Shown: positions 49,409 through 57,853 of the stretch, in pieces
Position numbering within the stretch: the stretch's first letter is position 1
Layout: the number at the start of each line of letters is the position of its first letter
Assembly: GCF_022179765.1 (NCBI RefSeq)
Contig: NZ_BPRE01000017.1
Coordinates: 1 to 64,000 of the forward strand
Direction: 5' to 3'
Length of the DNA: 64,000 bases
Origin: Methylorubrum suomiense
GTDB taxonomy: Bacteria > Pseudomonadota > Alphaproteobacteria > Rhizobiales > Beijerinckiaceae
Made by a program: the position numbers and the translations under genes
The notes under the pieces: generated by a model
Database searches by the model: none
Seen by the model: the letters and a program-made list of their open reading frames with translations, nothing else
What the model was told of the DNA's origin: nothing

Positions 49409-50456
49409 CGGCCAGCGCGCCCCGGCCCAGCAGCAGCCACAGGAAGACGGGCGCTCCGACGATCGCGGTGACGATGCCGATCGGCAATTCGGCCGGCGCG
49501 ACCACGAGGCGGGCGATGATGTCCGCCAGAACCAGCAGCGCACCGCCGAGGAGGGCGCAGGCCGGCAGCAGGCGCCGATGCTCCGGACCGATCAGCAGGC
49601 GCAGCACGTGCGGGACGACGAGACCGACGAAGCCGATCACCCCCGCCGCCGCAACTCCCGCCCCGACCGCGAGGGCGACCAGCACGATTACGATCCGCTT
49701 CAGCCGCTCCACGGCGATCCCGAGGTGGAACGCCTCCGCCTCGCCGAGAACCAGGGCGTTGAGACCGCGGCCGAGGAACGGAACCGTCAAGAGAATCGGC
49801 AGGATCGCCGGGGCGCTGGTCGCCACCTTGGTCCAAGTGGCGCCGGACAGGCTGCCGAGCGACCAGAAGGTCAGATCGCGCAATTGCCGATCATTGCTGG
49901 CGAAGACGAGAAGCCCGGTTAGGGCCCCGGTCAAAGCCGCGAGGGCGATGCCGGCGAGCAGCATCGTCGCCACGGAGATACGCCCGGACCGGGTGGCGAC
50001 ACGGTAGAGGCCGTAGGTCGTGGCGAGGCCGCCGAGGAAGGCCGCCGCCGGCAGCGCGAGATAGGGCATCGATCCGGGGATGCTCAGGGCGGCCAGGACG
50101 CGGTCGCCGAGGACAATCACCGCCGCCGCGGCAAGACCCGCTCCGGCCGAGACGCCGACCAAGGCCGGATCCGCGAGGGGATTGCGGAACAGCCCCTGCA
50201 TGAGGGCACCGGAGACGGCGAGCCCAGCACCGACCATCAGGCCGAGCAGGGTCCGCGGCAAGCGCAGGTTGAGGACGACGAGGGCGTCCCGGGCCCAGGT
50301 CGGATCGGACGACCCCGATCCGCCCCCCAGGATGTCGAGGATGCGCATCGGCGGGATGGAGATCGCGCCGAGGCCGAGGGAAAGCAGAAGGATTGCCGAG
50401 ACGAGCAGGCCGAGCCCGGCGAAGACCGAGACCGCCCTCCCGCGATCCTCAGTCAC
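49401..50456 (-). CDS. hmuU: HmuU, haem ABC permease (FecCD family)
   Basis: The 351-aa FecCD permease has about ten membrane helices, with GLAVSGALMQGLFRNPLADP (about 98-117) and GFVGLVVPHVLRLLIGPEHR (about 275-294), both hallmark segments. The GTG start at 50456 overlaps hmuT by 8 nt, and its stop overlaps hmuV by 8 nt. It is the membrane channel of the haem importer. Confidence 0.9.
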   Translation of the reverse strand: MTEDRGRAVSVFAGLGLLVSAILLLSLGLGAISIPPMRILDILGGGSGSSDPTWARDALVVLNLRLPRTLLGLMVGAGLAVSGALMQGLFRNPLADPALVGVSAGAGLAAAAVIVLGDRVLAALSIPGSMPYLALPAAAFLGGLATTYGLYRVATRSGRISVATMLLAGIALAALTGALTGLLVFASNDRQLRDLTFWSLGSLSGATWTKVATSAPAILPILLTVPFLGRGLNALVLGEAEAFHLGIAVERLKRIVIVLVALAVGAGVAAAGVIGFVGLVVPHVLRLLIGPEHRRLLPACALLGGALLVLADIIARLVVAPAELPIGIVTAIVGAPVFLWLLLGRGALADA

Positions 50457-51345
50457 GGGGCAGGTCCGGATAGACCGCCCGCATCAGAGCGGTCGCCGTC
50501 TCCGGCGTGCGTGGGCCGAAGCCGAGGAGGGCGAGGCCATCCATGGCGACGAGGCAGCTTCTGGCGGCAGCGGGCGTCTGCGCGAGCGCCGTGCCGGCGG
50601 CGAACACCGTGTCCGCGGCGAGGGCGTGCCCCCCATTCGCCATCACGATCACCGCGTCGGGCGCCGCGGCGATGATGGCCTCGTCGGTGATCGGCTTGAA
50701 GCCGCTGAGGCCCTCGGCGGCGTTGTGAAGACCGGCCAGGGCGAGGATGCCGTCCGCCGTACTGTCGCGACCGCCGGCCATGACGCGCCCGTTGGCGAGG
50801 GAGAGCACGACGAGGGCGCGTGCCGGCCGTGCGATCCGGGCGCGCCGTTGGGATAGGGCGGCGAATTCGGCCTCGACCGTTCGGCACAAGGATTCGGCTG
50901 CCGCCTCGAGTCCGACCTGCTGGCCGATCGTCCGGATTTTGTGCAGCACCCCTTCCGCCGTCGGCGGATCGGTGATGATCGCGACCGGAATGCCGGCTTC
51001 TCGGATCTGATCGAGGACCGCGGGCGGCCCCGCGCCCTCGGCCGCGAGCACGAGGTCCGGACCGACCGAGAGGAGGCCCTCCGCCGACAATGCGCGGAGA
51101 TAGCCGGCATTCGGCTTCTCGCGCAAAGCTTCGGCCGGATAGACGCTGGTCGTGTCGACGATCGCGATCCGCGGGCCCGCACCGAGGCGCCAGAGGATTT
51201 CGGTGACGGCTCCGCCGAGGGAGGCGATGCGCGTGGCCGAGGCCGCGGCACGGGTCGGTCGGATCGCCGCGCCGAGGCCGAAGCCGGCGAGGGCGCCAAG
51301 GATCGAACGACGCGAAACGGCGGGCATGGAGGGATCAGCAGTCAT
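50449..51345 (-). CDS. hmuT: HmuT, periplasmic haem-binding protein
   Basis: The 298-aa protein has a twin-arginine-like signal (RRSILGALAG, residues 12-21; cleavage near 34). The type III binding fold follows: ASLGGAVTEILWRLGAGPRI (about 41-60), TTSVYPAEA with the haem-ligand Tyr region, and GRDSTADGILALAGLHNAAE (about 187-206). ATG 51345 overlaps the HemP stop by 4 nt. It hands haem to HmuUV. Confidence 0.88.
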   Translation of the reverse strand: MTADPSMPAVSRRSILGALAGFGLGAAIRPTRAAASATRIASLGGAVTEILWRLGAGPRIAIVDTTSVYPAEALREKPNAGYLRALSAEGLLSVGPDLVLAAEGAGPPAVLDQIREAGIPVAIITDPPTAEGVLHKIRTIGQQVGLEAAAESLCRTVEAEFAALSQRRARIARPARALVVLSLANGRVMAGGRDSTADGILALAGLHNAAEGLSGFKPITDEAIIAAAPDAVIVMANGGHALAADTVFAAGTALAQTPAAARSCLVAMDGLALLGFGPRTPETATALMRAVYPDLPRD

Positions 51346-51551
51346 TTGGTGAGGATCAGCTTGTTGTTGCTCGTGATGCGGAGGCGGTAGCTCGACCCGT
51401 CATGGACGATCACGATCTCGCGCCGCCCCTGCATGAGCGCATCCGACGCGATTCTGGGTTCGATCATCGGTTCGGTTTCTCGGCTCGATCCTGCCGCAGT
51501 GAGACGGAGATCGATGATCGAGACAGGATCATTCCCCGATATTTCAGGCAT
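51342..51551 (-). CDS. hemP: HemP/HmuP, haem uptake regulator peptide
   Basis: The 69-aa product contains the small HemP core: R-E-I-V-I-V-H-D-G-S-S-Y-R-L-R-I-T (about residues 44-60), then NKLILTK at the very end. In rhizobia HmuP is a small activator of haem-uptake operons. The initiation codon may be ATG 51551 or ATG 51467; the core domain lies after the latter. It is the first gene of hemP-hmuTUV. Confidence 0.85.
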   Translation of the reverse strand: MPEISGNDPVSIIDLRLTAAGSSRETEPMIEPRIASDALMQGRREIVIVHDGSSYRLRITSNNKLILTK

Positions 51552-51890
51552 TGGCGAACGCAGCTATTTTCGGATTTATTATCATTCCAAAAATCAAATC
51601 TGTTGTGATCATGGGCTGATCAGGCGTAGGCGCAATTGTGGCCGGGGACAAGCTTGACGGCGCTCCGCTGCACGAGGGAACCCCATCGGTCATGGCCGCC
51701 GCACAGCCTAGTCCGACGAGGGTCACCGGCAGCTTCAGCGGGCGACGCTTCGAGTCGGTCCAGCCTCACCACTTGCAGCCGTCGGTGAGACGTAGAATGC
51801 ACCCCGGCGGATCCGCCCCCTCTCGATTGAGCCCGTCGCCGTGTACGCCGGCCCGCTATCGCTTTCGCTGGAAGGAGTGTGCGGTGGCCG
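51552..51890. promoter_or_regulatory. Intergenic region with probable iron-responsive control of hemP
   Basis: This 339-bp gap has no convincing gene. Upstream of hemP an AT-rich stretch (51562-51600) contains GATAATAAATCC on the minus strand, an incomplete dyad (51572-51588) reminiscent of Fur/RirA/Irr-type sites. I cannot assign it to one of those regulators. Nothing else is seen. Confidence 0.35.
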
Positions 51891-52766
51891 TTACGCCGCC
51901 GACGTCGCGATGCGCGCCGTCGTGCCGTAGCGAACGCCCTTCTCCTTCAACCAGCGCCGGTAGGCGACCGACGACGAATCGGCCCGCGTCGGGATTTCGG
52001 CCCGCGGCTCCAACGGCAGGAGGACGGGCCGCTGATTCTCGAGGATGATGCGATCCTGCAGGAAGATCATCTGCTGGAAGGCCAGGAGGTCGGCGTCGCG
52101 CGAGGCTTCATCGATGAGGAACATCACGGGATGGGCCCGCGAGCGGCCCGGATCGAGCGGCTGGACGAACAGGCAGATCACGTCCCAGCGGTTCGCCGCA
52201 TTGGGGCAAGTCTTGTAGAGCATCGTGACGTAGGGCGCGGCGACGCGGTACTCGTAGCGGGTCAGCAGGCCCCCGGTCGCCGAGACTGCCGCCTGCGGCT
52301 GGAAGAACGTGCAATTCGTCGCCCAGACCTCGTCGACGTCGCGCCGAATCTCGCTCGTGTACTGCGCAACCTCGGTGTGCGGCTCGGCGCCGAGGATGTC
52401 GGTATGGACGAAGGGGAAATGCGCCATGTCGAGGAAATTCTCGACCAGGCGCAGGCCGGAGGCGCGCACCGAGACGGCGCCGCAGACAACGTGTCGCCGG
52501 TCCGGCTCGTCGGCCTCCGGGATCGGAGGCGGCTCGCCCCGCGGCGCTCCGAGGCTCGTCCAGACGCAACCATAGAGTTCACGCACGGGCAGGCCCCGCC
52601 CGCTTGCATCGCGCACATTCGGCGGCGCGCCCTCCGCGCCCGCTTCCACGACGACGTTCTGTCCGAGGAGCCGCGTGGTCCAACAGCCCCGGTCGAGCTC
52701 GGTCAGGGCGCCGACGACGTACCAATCGTCCCGCACCGCGGGTTCGAGATCCGAGCCGGTCGCCAT
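51891..52766 (-). CDS. Rieske-type oxygenase catalytic subunit lacking the Rieske cluster (NdmC-like)
   Basis: The 291-aa protein is the catalytic half of a ring-hydroxylase/N-demethylase. The mononuclear iron site is present: N110-x2-D113-x2-H116-x4-H121 in ENFLDMAHFPFVH, and D238 in FLQDRIILENQ, the VanA/Ndm-type C-terminal acid. The Rieske part is missing: after RLLGQNVVV (33-40) the chain goes straight to the post-Rieske strand VRELYGCVWTSLG (61-73), with no CxH or CxxH. NdmC of caffeine degraders has the same lack and is of similar size. GGAGGA precedes ATG 52766. Electrons must come from another protein, probably the Rieske-only gene at 59857. Confidence 0.85.
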   Translation of the reverse strand: MATGSDLEPAVRDDWYVVGALTELDRGCWTTRLLGQNVVVEAGAEGAPPNVRDASGRGLPVRELYGCVWTSLGAPRGEPPPIPEADEPDRRHVVCGAVSVRASGLRLVENFLDMAHFPFVHTDILGAEPHTEVAQYTSEIRRDVDEVWATNCTFFQPQAAVSATGGLLTRYEYRVAAPYVTMLYKTCPNAANRWDVICLFVQPLDPGRSRAHPVMFLIDEASRDADLLAFQQMIFLQDRIILENQRPVLLPLEPRAEIPTRADSSSVAYRRWLKEKGVRYGTTARIATSAA

Positions 52767-52780
52767 GGCGATCTCCTCCG

Positions 52781-54175
52781 TCATTGCCAGATTCGCCGCA
52801 TCGTGGCGGCGTGCTCGGCCAGCAACGCCTCGACGTCGAGGCTGCAGAAGGCCCCGTCCGCGATGATCTGACGACCGTCGATGAACGAGTGGGAGACCCG
52901 GAACGGGCCGCACATCACCATCGCGGCGAGGGGGTCGCGCTGGGTGCCGGACAGCCCGAGCTGGTCGAGCTTGACCGTGATGAAATCGGCGCTCATGCCC
53001 GGTCCGAGGTGGCCGACATCGTCGCGCCCGAGCAGGCGCGCGCCGCCGCGGGTCGCCATCGTCAGCGCTTCGCGGGCCGAGAGCGCGCCCGGCGAGCCGC
53101 CGAAGCCGCCGCGCCCACCGGGTTTCTCCGAGCCGTAGCGCGTCGGCGCTACGCGCTGGAGGAGTTGGGCGAGGCGCGCTTCGAGGAACAGGTTCGAGGT
53201 GTCGTTCGAGGCCGAGCCGTCGACGCCGAGCCCGCATGTCACGCCCGCATCAAGCATTTCGCGAATCCGGGCGATGCCCTGGCCGCAGCGCATATTGGCG
53301 GAGGGGCAATGCGTCATGCCCGTGCCGGTCCGGGCGAACTGCGCGATCTCGGCGGCGTCGAGGAAGATGGCGTGGGCAAACCAGACGTCGGGGCCGAGCC
53401 AGCCGACCGATTCCGCGAACGCCACGGGCCGCATGCCGAAAGCGGCCTCGCACCACGCCTCCTCGTCGAGATCCTCGGCCAGATGGGCGTGGAGATGGAC
53501 ATCGTGGGCGCGGGCCAGCTGCGCGGCTTCCCGCATCAGCCCCGGCGTCACCGAGAAGGGCGAGCAGGGCGCGATCACGATCCGCGTCATCGCGTGGCGG
53601 CGCGTATCGTGATGCGTGTGGATCAGCCGCTCGGCGTCCTTGAGGATCGCCTCCTCGCGCTCGACGCAGGAATCGGGCGGCAAACCGCCCTGGCTCTGAC
53701 CGCGGGACATCGCGCCCCGCGCCGCATGGAAGCGCAGGCCGATCTCCCCCGCGGCGCGGATCGTGGAATCGAGCGTGACGTCGTTGGGGGCGATGTAGAG
53801 GTGGTCCGAACTCGTGGTGCAGCCCGAGGCGATCAATTCGGCCATCGCCACCTTGGCCGAGACCGCGATCGCGGCGTCGTCGAGGCGCGCCCAGATGGGG
53901 TAGAGCGTGGTGAGCCAGGTGAACAGCGTGTCGTCCTGTACCATGACCCGGGTGAGGTTCTGGTACATGTGATGGTGGGTGTTGATCATGCCCGGCATGA
54001 CGAGGTGACCAAACAGATCGATGATCCGGTCCGCCTGTCGTCCGGCCAGTTCCGCCGTCGTGCCGACCGCCTCGATCACGTTGTCACGCACGAGGATCGC
54101 CCCGTCGGCGATCTCGCGACCGCCATCGTCGAAGGTCGCGAGAAGGGCGATGTTTCGGACGAGCAGCGTCGGCAT
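52781..54175 (-). CDS. Amidohydrolase of the 8-oxoguanine deaminase / AtzB-TrzN group
   Basis: The 464-aa cytoplasmic metallo-hydrolase has the N-terminal metal pair in NTHHHMYQN (H67-H69), later HLHAHLAEDLDEEAW (about 223-237) and HAIFLDAAE, and the catalytic Asp in GLGVDGSASND (near 316). NTHHHMYQNLTR is the pattern I associate with 8-oxoguanine deaminase and hydroxydechloroatrazine hydrolase. It deaminates or dechlorinates a heterocyclic ring. It is in one operon with a purine-class ABC importer and the oxygenase subunit. Confidence 0.85.
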   Translation of the reverse strand: MPTLLVRNIALLATFDDGGREIADGAILVRDNVIEAVGTTAELAGRQADRIIDLFGHLVMPGMINTHHHMYQNLTRVMVQDDTLFTWLTTLYPIWARLDDAAIAVSAKVAMAELIASGCTTSSDHLYIAPNDVTLDSTIRAAGEIGLRFHAARGAMSRGQSQGGLPPDSCVEREEAILKDAERLIHTHHDTRRHAMTRIVIAPCSPFSVTPGLMREAAQLARAHDVHLHAHLAEDLDEEAWCEAAFGMRPVAFAESVGWLGPDVWFAHAIFLDAAEIAQFARTGTGMTHCPSANMRCGQGIARIREMLDAGVTCGLGVDGSASNDTSNLFLEARLAQLLQRVAPTRYGSEKPGGRGGFGGSPGALSAREALTMATRGGARLLGRDDVGHLGPGMSADFITVKLDQLGLSGTQRDPLAAMVMCGPFRVSHSFIDGRQIIADGAFCSLDVEALLAEHAATMRRIWQ

Positions 54176-54182
54176 CGAAATC

Positions 54183-55118
54183 TCAGCGCACGTCGCGGTG
54201 ATAGGGCCGCGCGAGCGCCGCAGGCTCGGCGAAGAACGGCTTGAGCCGCCGCCACGCGACCACGGGCAGGATGATGAAGGCGATGGTGCCGAGATAGGGC
54301 AGCATCGACAGGATCGCGGGCGCCACCGGCCAGCCGCGGGCTTGGCCGACGAAGCCCAAAGCCGTGATGACGCCGAAGACCAGTGCGGCGGCCACCGCCG
54401 TGAGCGGGCGGTAACCCGCGAAGATCACGAGCGCCACCGCGATCCAGCCGCGGCCCGCGACCACGCCCTCCGACCAGGACGGAACGAAGGCGAGCGTCAG
54501 GTAGGCGCCCGCGCCCCCGGCGAGGCTCGCCCCCAACGCCACGTACCAGAAGCGGATGGCCGTGACCGGAATACCGGAGGCATCCGCAGCCGCAGGGTTC
54601 TCGCCGACCGCCCGCATATTTAGGCCGTGGCGCGTCTTGAACATCAGCCAATGGATGGCGATCGGGAGGATGAAATAGATCAGGTAGACGAGCCAATTCT
54701 GGGAGAACAGCGCCGACCCCACGACCGGCAGCTCGCTCAGGTAAGGAATTGGCACCGGCTCGAACGTGGCCTTCGCGGGCGAGCCGGCATAGGGGCGCCC
54801 GGCCGTCGCGGCGAGGCCCGTGCCGAGCAGCGTGAGCGCCAGGCCGCACAGGACCTGGTCGGCGCGCAGAAGCACGGTCGCGAGCGCGAACAGGCAGCCG
54901 AACAGGAAGCCGACGCCGAGCGCCGCGACGAAGCCGAGCGTCGGACTCGCGGTCGCCGAGACGGTGGCGATGCCGGTCAAGGCGCCCAAGGCCATCAGCC
55001 CCTCGACGCCGAGATTGACGACGCCGACCCGCTCGGCCAGCACCTCCCCGAGGGCGGCGAGCGCCAGCACGCCGCCCGCGAGCACTGCGGTGGCCAGGAT
55101 GCCGGTGACGATCTCCAT
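54183..55118 (-). CDS. BMP-type ABC transporter permease 2
   Basis: The 311-aa inner-membrane protein has about eight to nine helices in the RbsC/NupQ fold, including ERVGVVNLGVEGLMALGALT (about 29-48) and GLNMRAVGENPAAADASGIP (about 165-184), the latter conserved in nucleoside and purine permeases of this group. It partners the next permease; the two heterodimerise. It is followed 7 nt later by the amidohydrolase gene. Confidence 0.9.
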   Translation of the reverse strand: MEIVTGILATAVLAGGVLALAALGEVLAERVGVVNLGVEGLMALGALTGIATVSATASPTLGFVAALGVGFLFGCLFALATVLLRADQVLCGLALTLLGTGLAATAGRPYAGSPAKATFEPVPIPYLSELPVVGSALFSQNWLVYLIYFILPIAIHWLMFKTRHGLNMRAVGENPAAADASGIPVTAIRFWYVALGASLAGGAGAYLTLAFVPSWSEGVVAGRGWIAVALVIFAGYRPLTAVAAALVFGVITALGFVGQARGWPVAPAILSMLPYLGTIAFIILPVVAWRRLKPFFAEPAALARPYHRDVR

Positions 55119-55131
55119 GGCGCGCGCTCCC

Positions 55132-56184
55132 TCAGCCGGTCGGCGCCGGTCGACGCACGAGCTTGTAGTGGGCCAGTTCGTCGCCGATCGCCGTGAAGAA
55201 CAGGATCAGCCCGGTGACCGCGAGCACGGCGCTGGTGTTGAGCCCCTGTGCCGAGAGGATGATGCCGGCATTGAGCAGGGTCGCCATCAGCGCGGCGGTC
55301 GCGAGCACGGCGAGGCATGACCCGCGGGCGAGGACCGCGACCATGATGCCGAGATACCCGTAATTGTTGGAAATGCCGCCCTGAAGCCGATGGGCGGTCC
55401 CGGCCAGTTCGATCATTCCGGCCATTCCCGCCACCGCGCCCGACAGCAGCATCACCGCGACGATGCGGGCCCGCACGGGAATGCCCGCATAGACCGCCGC
55501 TCCGGGATTCGCGCCGGCCACGCGGGTCTCGTAGCCGAACCGGGTGAAGGTCAGGGCCGCCGCCGCCACGACCGCAACCGCGACCGCGATCGGCAATCCC
55601 CAATGCCCCGCCTCGCCGAGAGGCGGCATCTCGTAGGGCACCCGCAGGGTGGCCGCGAGGGCGCCGCCGGTGCGGTCGCGCCAAGGACCGGTGGCGACCC
55701 AGGCGATCAGCAGCGCCGCGACGAAATTGAGGAGCAACGTGGTGATGAGTTCGTTCACGCCGGCATAGGCGCGGGCGATCGTCGGCACGAGGATCCAGAG
55801 CGCCCCCGCGACGGCGGCGGCGGCGGCCATGGCGAGCAGCATCACCGGCTCGGGTCCGTCGAGATGAAGACCGACGGCGGCCGCGGCGAGGGCGCCGATG
55901 CCGAATTGCCCCTCGCCGCCGATGTTCCAGAGACCGATCCGCGTCGTCAGCGCCACGGCGATCCCCGTCAGGATCAGCGGCGTGACGAGCAATCCGACAT
56001 CCTCGAGTCCGGCGGTCGAGCCGGTCGCCGTGTCCCAGAAGTCGGCGCCCATCGCGATCGGCGCGCGGCCCGTCATCGCCAGGACGATGCCGGCGCAGGC
56101 GAGCGCGGCGAGGATGGCGAGGATCCGGCCGGTCAAGGCCGCCGCTCTGTGCGCGGAGGGCGTCCGCTGCAGGCGCCAACCCAT
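55132..56184 (-). CDS. BMP-type ABC transporter permease 1
   Basis: The 350-aa permease has about nine helices with TRIGLWNIGGEGQFGIGALA (about 81-100) and ETRVAGANPGAAVYAGIPVR (about 216-235), matching the NupP/YufP type. It starts 15 nt after the ATP-binding protein gene and ends 13 nt before permease 2. The family imports nucleosides, purines or autoinducer-like sugars, consistent with the purine-type enzymes nearby. Confidence 0.9.
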   Translation of the reverse strand: MGWRLQRTPSAHRAAALTGRILAILAALACAGIVLAMTGRAPIAMGADFWDTATGSTAGLEDVGLLVTPLILTGIAVALTTRIGLWNIGGEGQFGIGALAAAAVGLHLDGPEPVMLLAMAAAAAVAGALWILVPTIARAYAGVNELITTLLLNFVAALLIAWVATGPWRDRTGGALAATLRVPYEMPPLGEAGHWGLPIAVAVAVVAAAALTFTRFGYETRVAGANPGAAVYAGIPVRARIVAVMLLSGAVAGMAGMIELAGTAHRLQGGISNNYGYLGIMVAVLARGSCLAVLATAALMATLLNAGIILSAQGLNTSAVLAVTGLILFFTAIGDELAHYKLVRRPAPTG

Positions 56185-56199
56185 CCTAAATCCCTCCCG

Positions 56200-57831
56200 T
56201 CATGGCGCCCGTCCCGACCGGTCCTGCCGCTGACCGCCCATCATCAAGCCGAGCGTCTCGACGTCGGCCTCCGCCGTCGGCAGCGTTCCCATGATCCGCC
56301 CGTTGAAGAGCACGGCGATCCGATCGGAGAGTTCGATGAGCTCCGACAGCTCCTCCGAGAACAGCAGCACCGCCTTGCCCTCGTCGCGGAGCCGCGCGAT
56401 CAGCGCGAGAAGCGTCTCGATCGCGCCGACGTCGAGGCCACGGCTCGGATAGGCGGCGACGAGCACCCGCTCGGCGATGCGCGTCTCGCGCCGCGCCACG
56501 AGCCGCTGCTGATTGCCGCCCGAGAGGTTGCGGGCGGGCATCTCGAAGCTCGGGACCGCGACCTCCGCCGCCGCCGCGATCGCGCGGGCGAGCCGGCCCG
56601 CGGCCCAGGGCCGGAACAGTCCGAAGCCGCCGACCGGCGGACCGCCATACTCGCGCAGAACCGCGTTGTCGGTGATGCTCAGGGACGGCGCGAGGCCCGC
56701 CCGCAGCCGGTCCTCGGGGATATGGCCGATGCCGCGTCCGGCGAAGCCCGCCGCGTCGCCGGGCTTCGCCAGCCTTCCATCGATGCGGATCACGCCGGCC
56801 GTGATCGGGCGCATGCCGGTGACGACCTGGCTCAGCTCGCGCTGACCGTTGCCGGCGACGCCCGCGATGCCGAGGATCTCGCCGCCGTGCAGCCGCAGCG
56901 AGATGTCGTGGAGCGCAGGCAGACCGCGATCATCGAGCGCCGAGATGCCCTCCATCGCGACGACGGGCTCGGGCGAGACGGGCAGGCCCGGTCGCCGCGG
57001 GCGCACCTTCCGCAGGGTGATCTCGTGACCGACCATCAGGGCGGCGAGGCCCCGCTCGGTCGCGCCCGCCGCCTCGCGGGTCGCGATCTTGCGGCCGCCG
57101 CGCAGGACGCTGATCCGGTCGGCGATGGCGATGACCTCGTCGAGCTTGTGGCTGATGAAGATCACGGCATTGCCGTTGGCGCGGAAGGCCCGGAGCGCGC
57201 GGAACAGATCCTGCGCTTCCTGCGGCGTCAGAACCGCGGTCGGCTCGTCGAGGATCAGGATGCGCGCGGCGCGGGCGAGTACGCGCAGGATCTCGACGCG
57301 TTGCTGCTCGCCCGCCGAGAGATCGCCGACGCGGGCGTCCGGGCGCACCTTGAGGCTGAAGCGCTCGGCGAGCGCGCGGGTGCGCGCTTCGAGGACGGAG
57401 GCGGAGGCGCGCCACGGCGTCTCCTCCCAGCCGAGATGGACGTTCTCGGCGACGGTGAAGGCCGGGACCAGCTTGAAATGCTGGTGGACCATGCCGATCC
57501 CGGCGGCGATCGCCGCCTGCGGGCTCGAGAGATCGCGCGCGTAACCGTCGAGGATGATACGGCCCGCATCCTGCCGGTAGATGCCCGTGAGCACGTTCAT
57601 CAGGGTCGATTTGCCCGCGCCGTTCTCGCCGAGCAGGGCGTGGATCTCGCCGGGCATCACATCGAGATCGACGCCGTCATTGGCGACGATCCCGGGAAAC
57701 GTCTTGGTGATGCCCTGAAGCGCGACGAGCGGCGGCGTGCCGGGCGGGAGGTCCGACCGACCGCCGGTCTCGGGAACGACCTCCGCGCCCGTCTCGACGC
57801 GTTCGGTGCGGGCGAGAGCGGGCGCGCTCAC
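56200..57831 (-). CDS. BMP-type ABC transporter ATP-binding protein with two nucleotide-binding domains
   Basis: The 543-aa protein has two NBDs. The first (about 32-265) has GENGAGKSTLMNVLTG as Walker A, LSAGEQQRVEILRVL as signature and ILILDEPTAVLTPQE as Walker B. The second (280-530) has a degenerate Walker A region (IAGVAGNGQRELSQV), the usual state for RbsA/NupO-type proteins, plus LSGGNQQRLVARRE. It energises the two permeases. Confidence 0.92.
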   Translation of the reverse strand: MSAPALARTERVETGAEVVPETGGRSDLPPGTPPLVALQGITKTFPGIVANDGVDLDVMPGEIHALLGENGAGKSTLMNVLTGIYRQDAGRIILDGYARDLSSPQAAIAAGIGMVHQHFKLVPAFTVAENVHLGWEETPWRASASVLEARTRALAERFSLKVRPDARVGDLSAGEQQRVEILRVLARAARILILDEPTAVLTPQEAQDLFRALRAFRANGNAVIFISHKLDEVIAIADRISVLRGGRKIATREAAGATERGLAALMVGHEITLRKVRPRRPGLPVSPEPVVAMEGISALDDRGLPALHDISLRLHGGEILGIAGVAGNGQRELSQVVTGMRPITAGVIRIDGRLAKPGDAAGFAGRGIGHIPEDRLRAGLAPSLSITDNAVLREYGGPPVGGFGLFRPWAAGRLARAIAAAAEVAVPSFEMPARNLSGGNQQRLVARRETRIAERVLVAAYPSRGLDVGAIETLLALIARLRDEGKAVLLFSEELSELIELSDRIAVLFNGRIMGTLPTAEADVETLGLMMGGQRQDRSGRAP

Positions 57832-57853
57832 GGGCTTGAACCCGGCGATCCGG

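Noticed and set aside
51620..51802. Minus-strand peptide with a LVGLGC lipobox-like segment
   Set aside because: No usable start codon lies after the upstream stop in that frame, and the rest of the peptide has no lipoprotein character.
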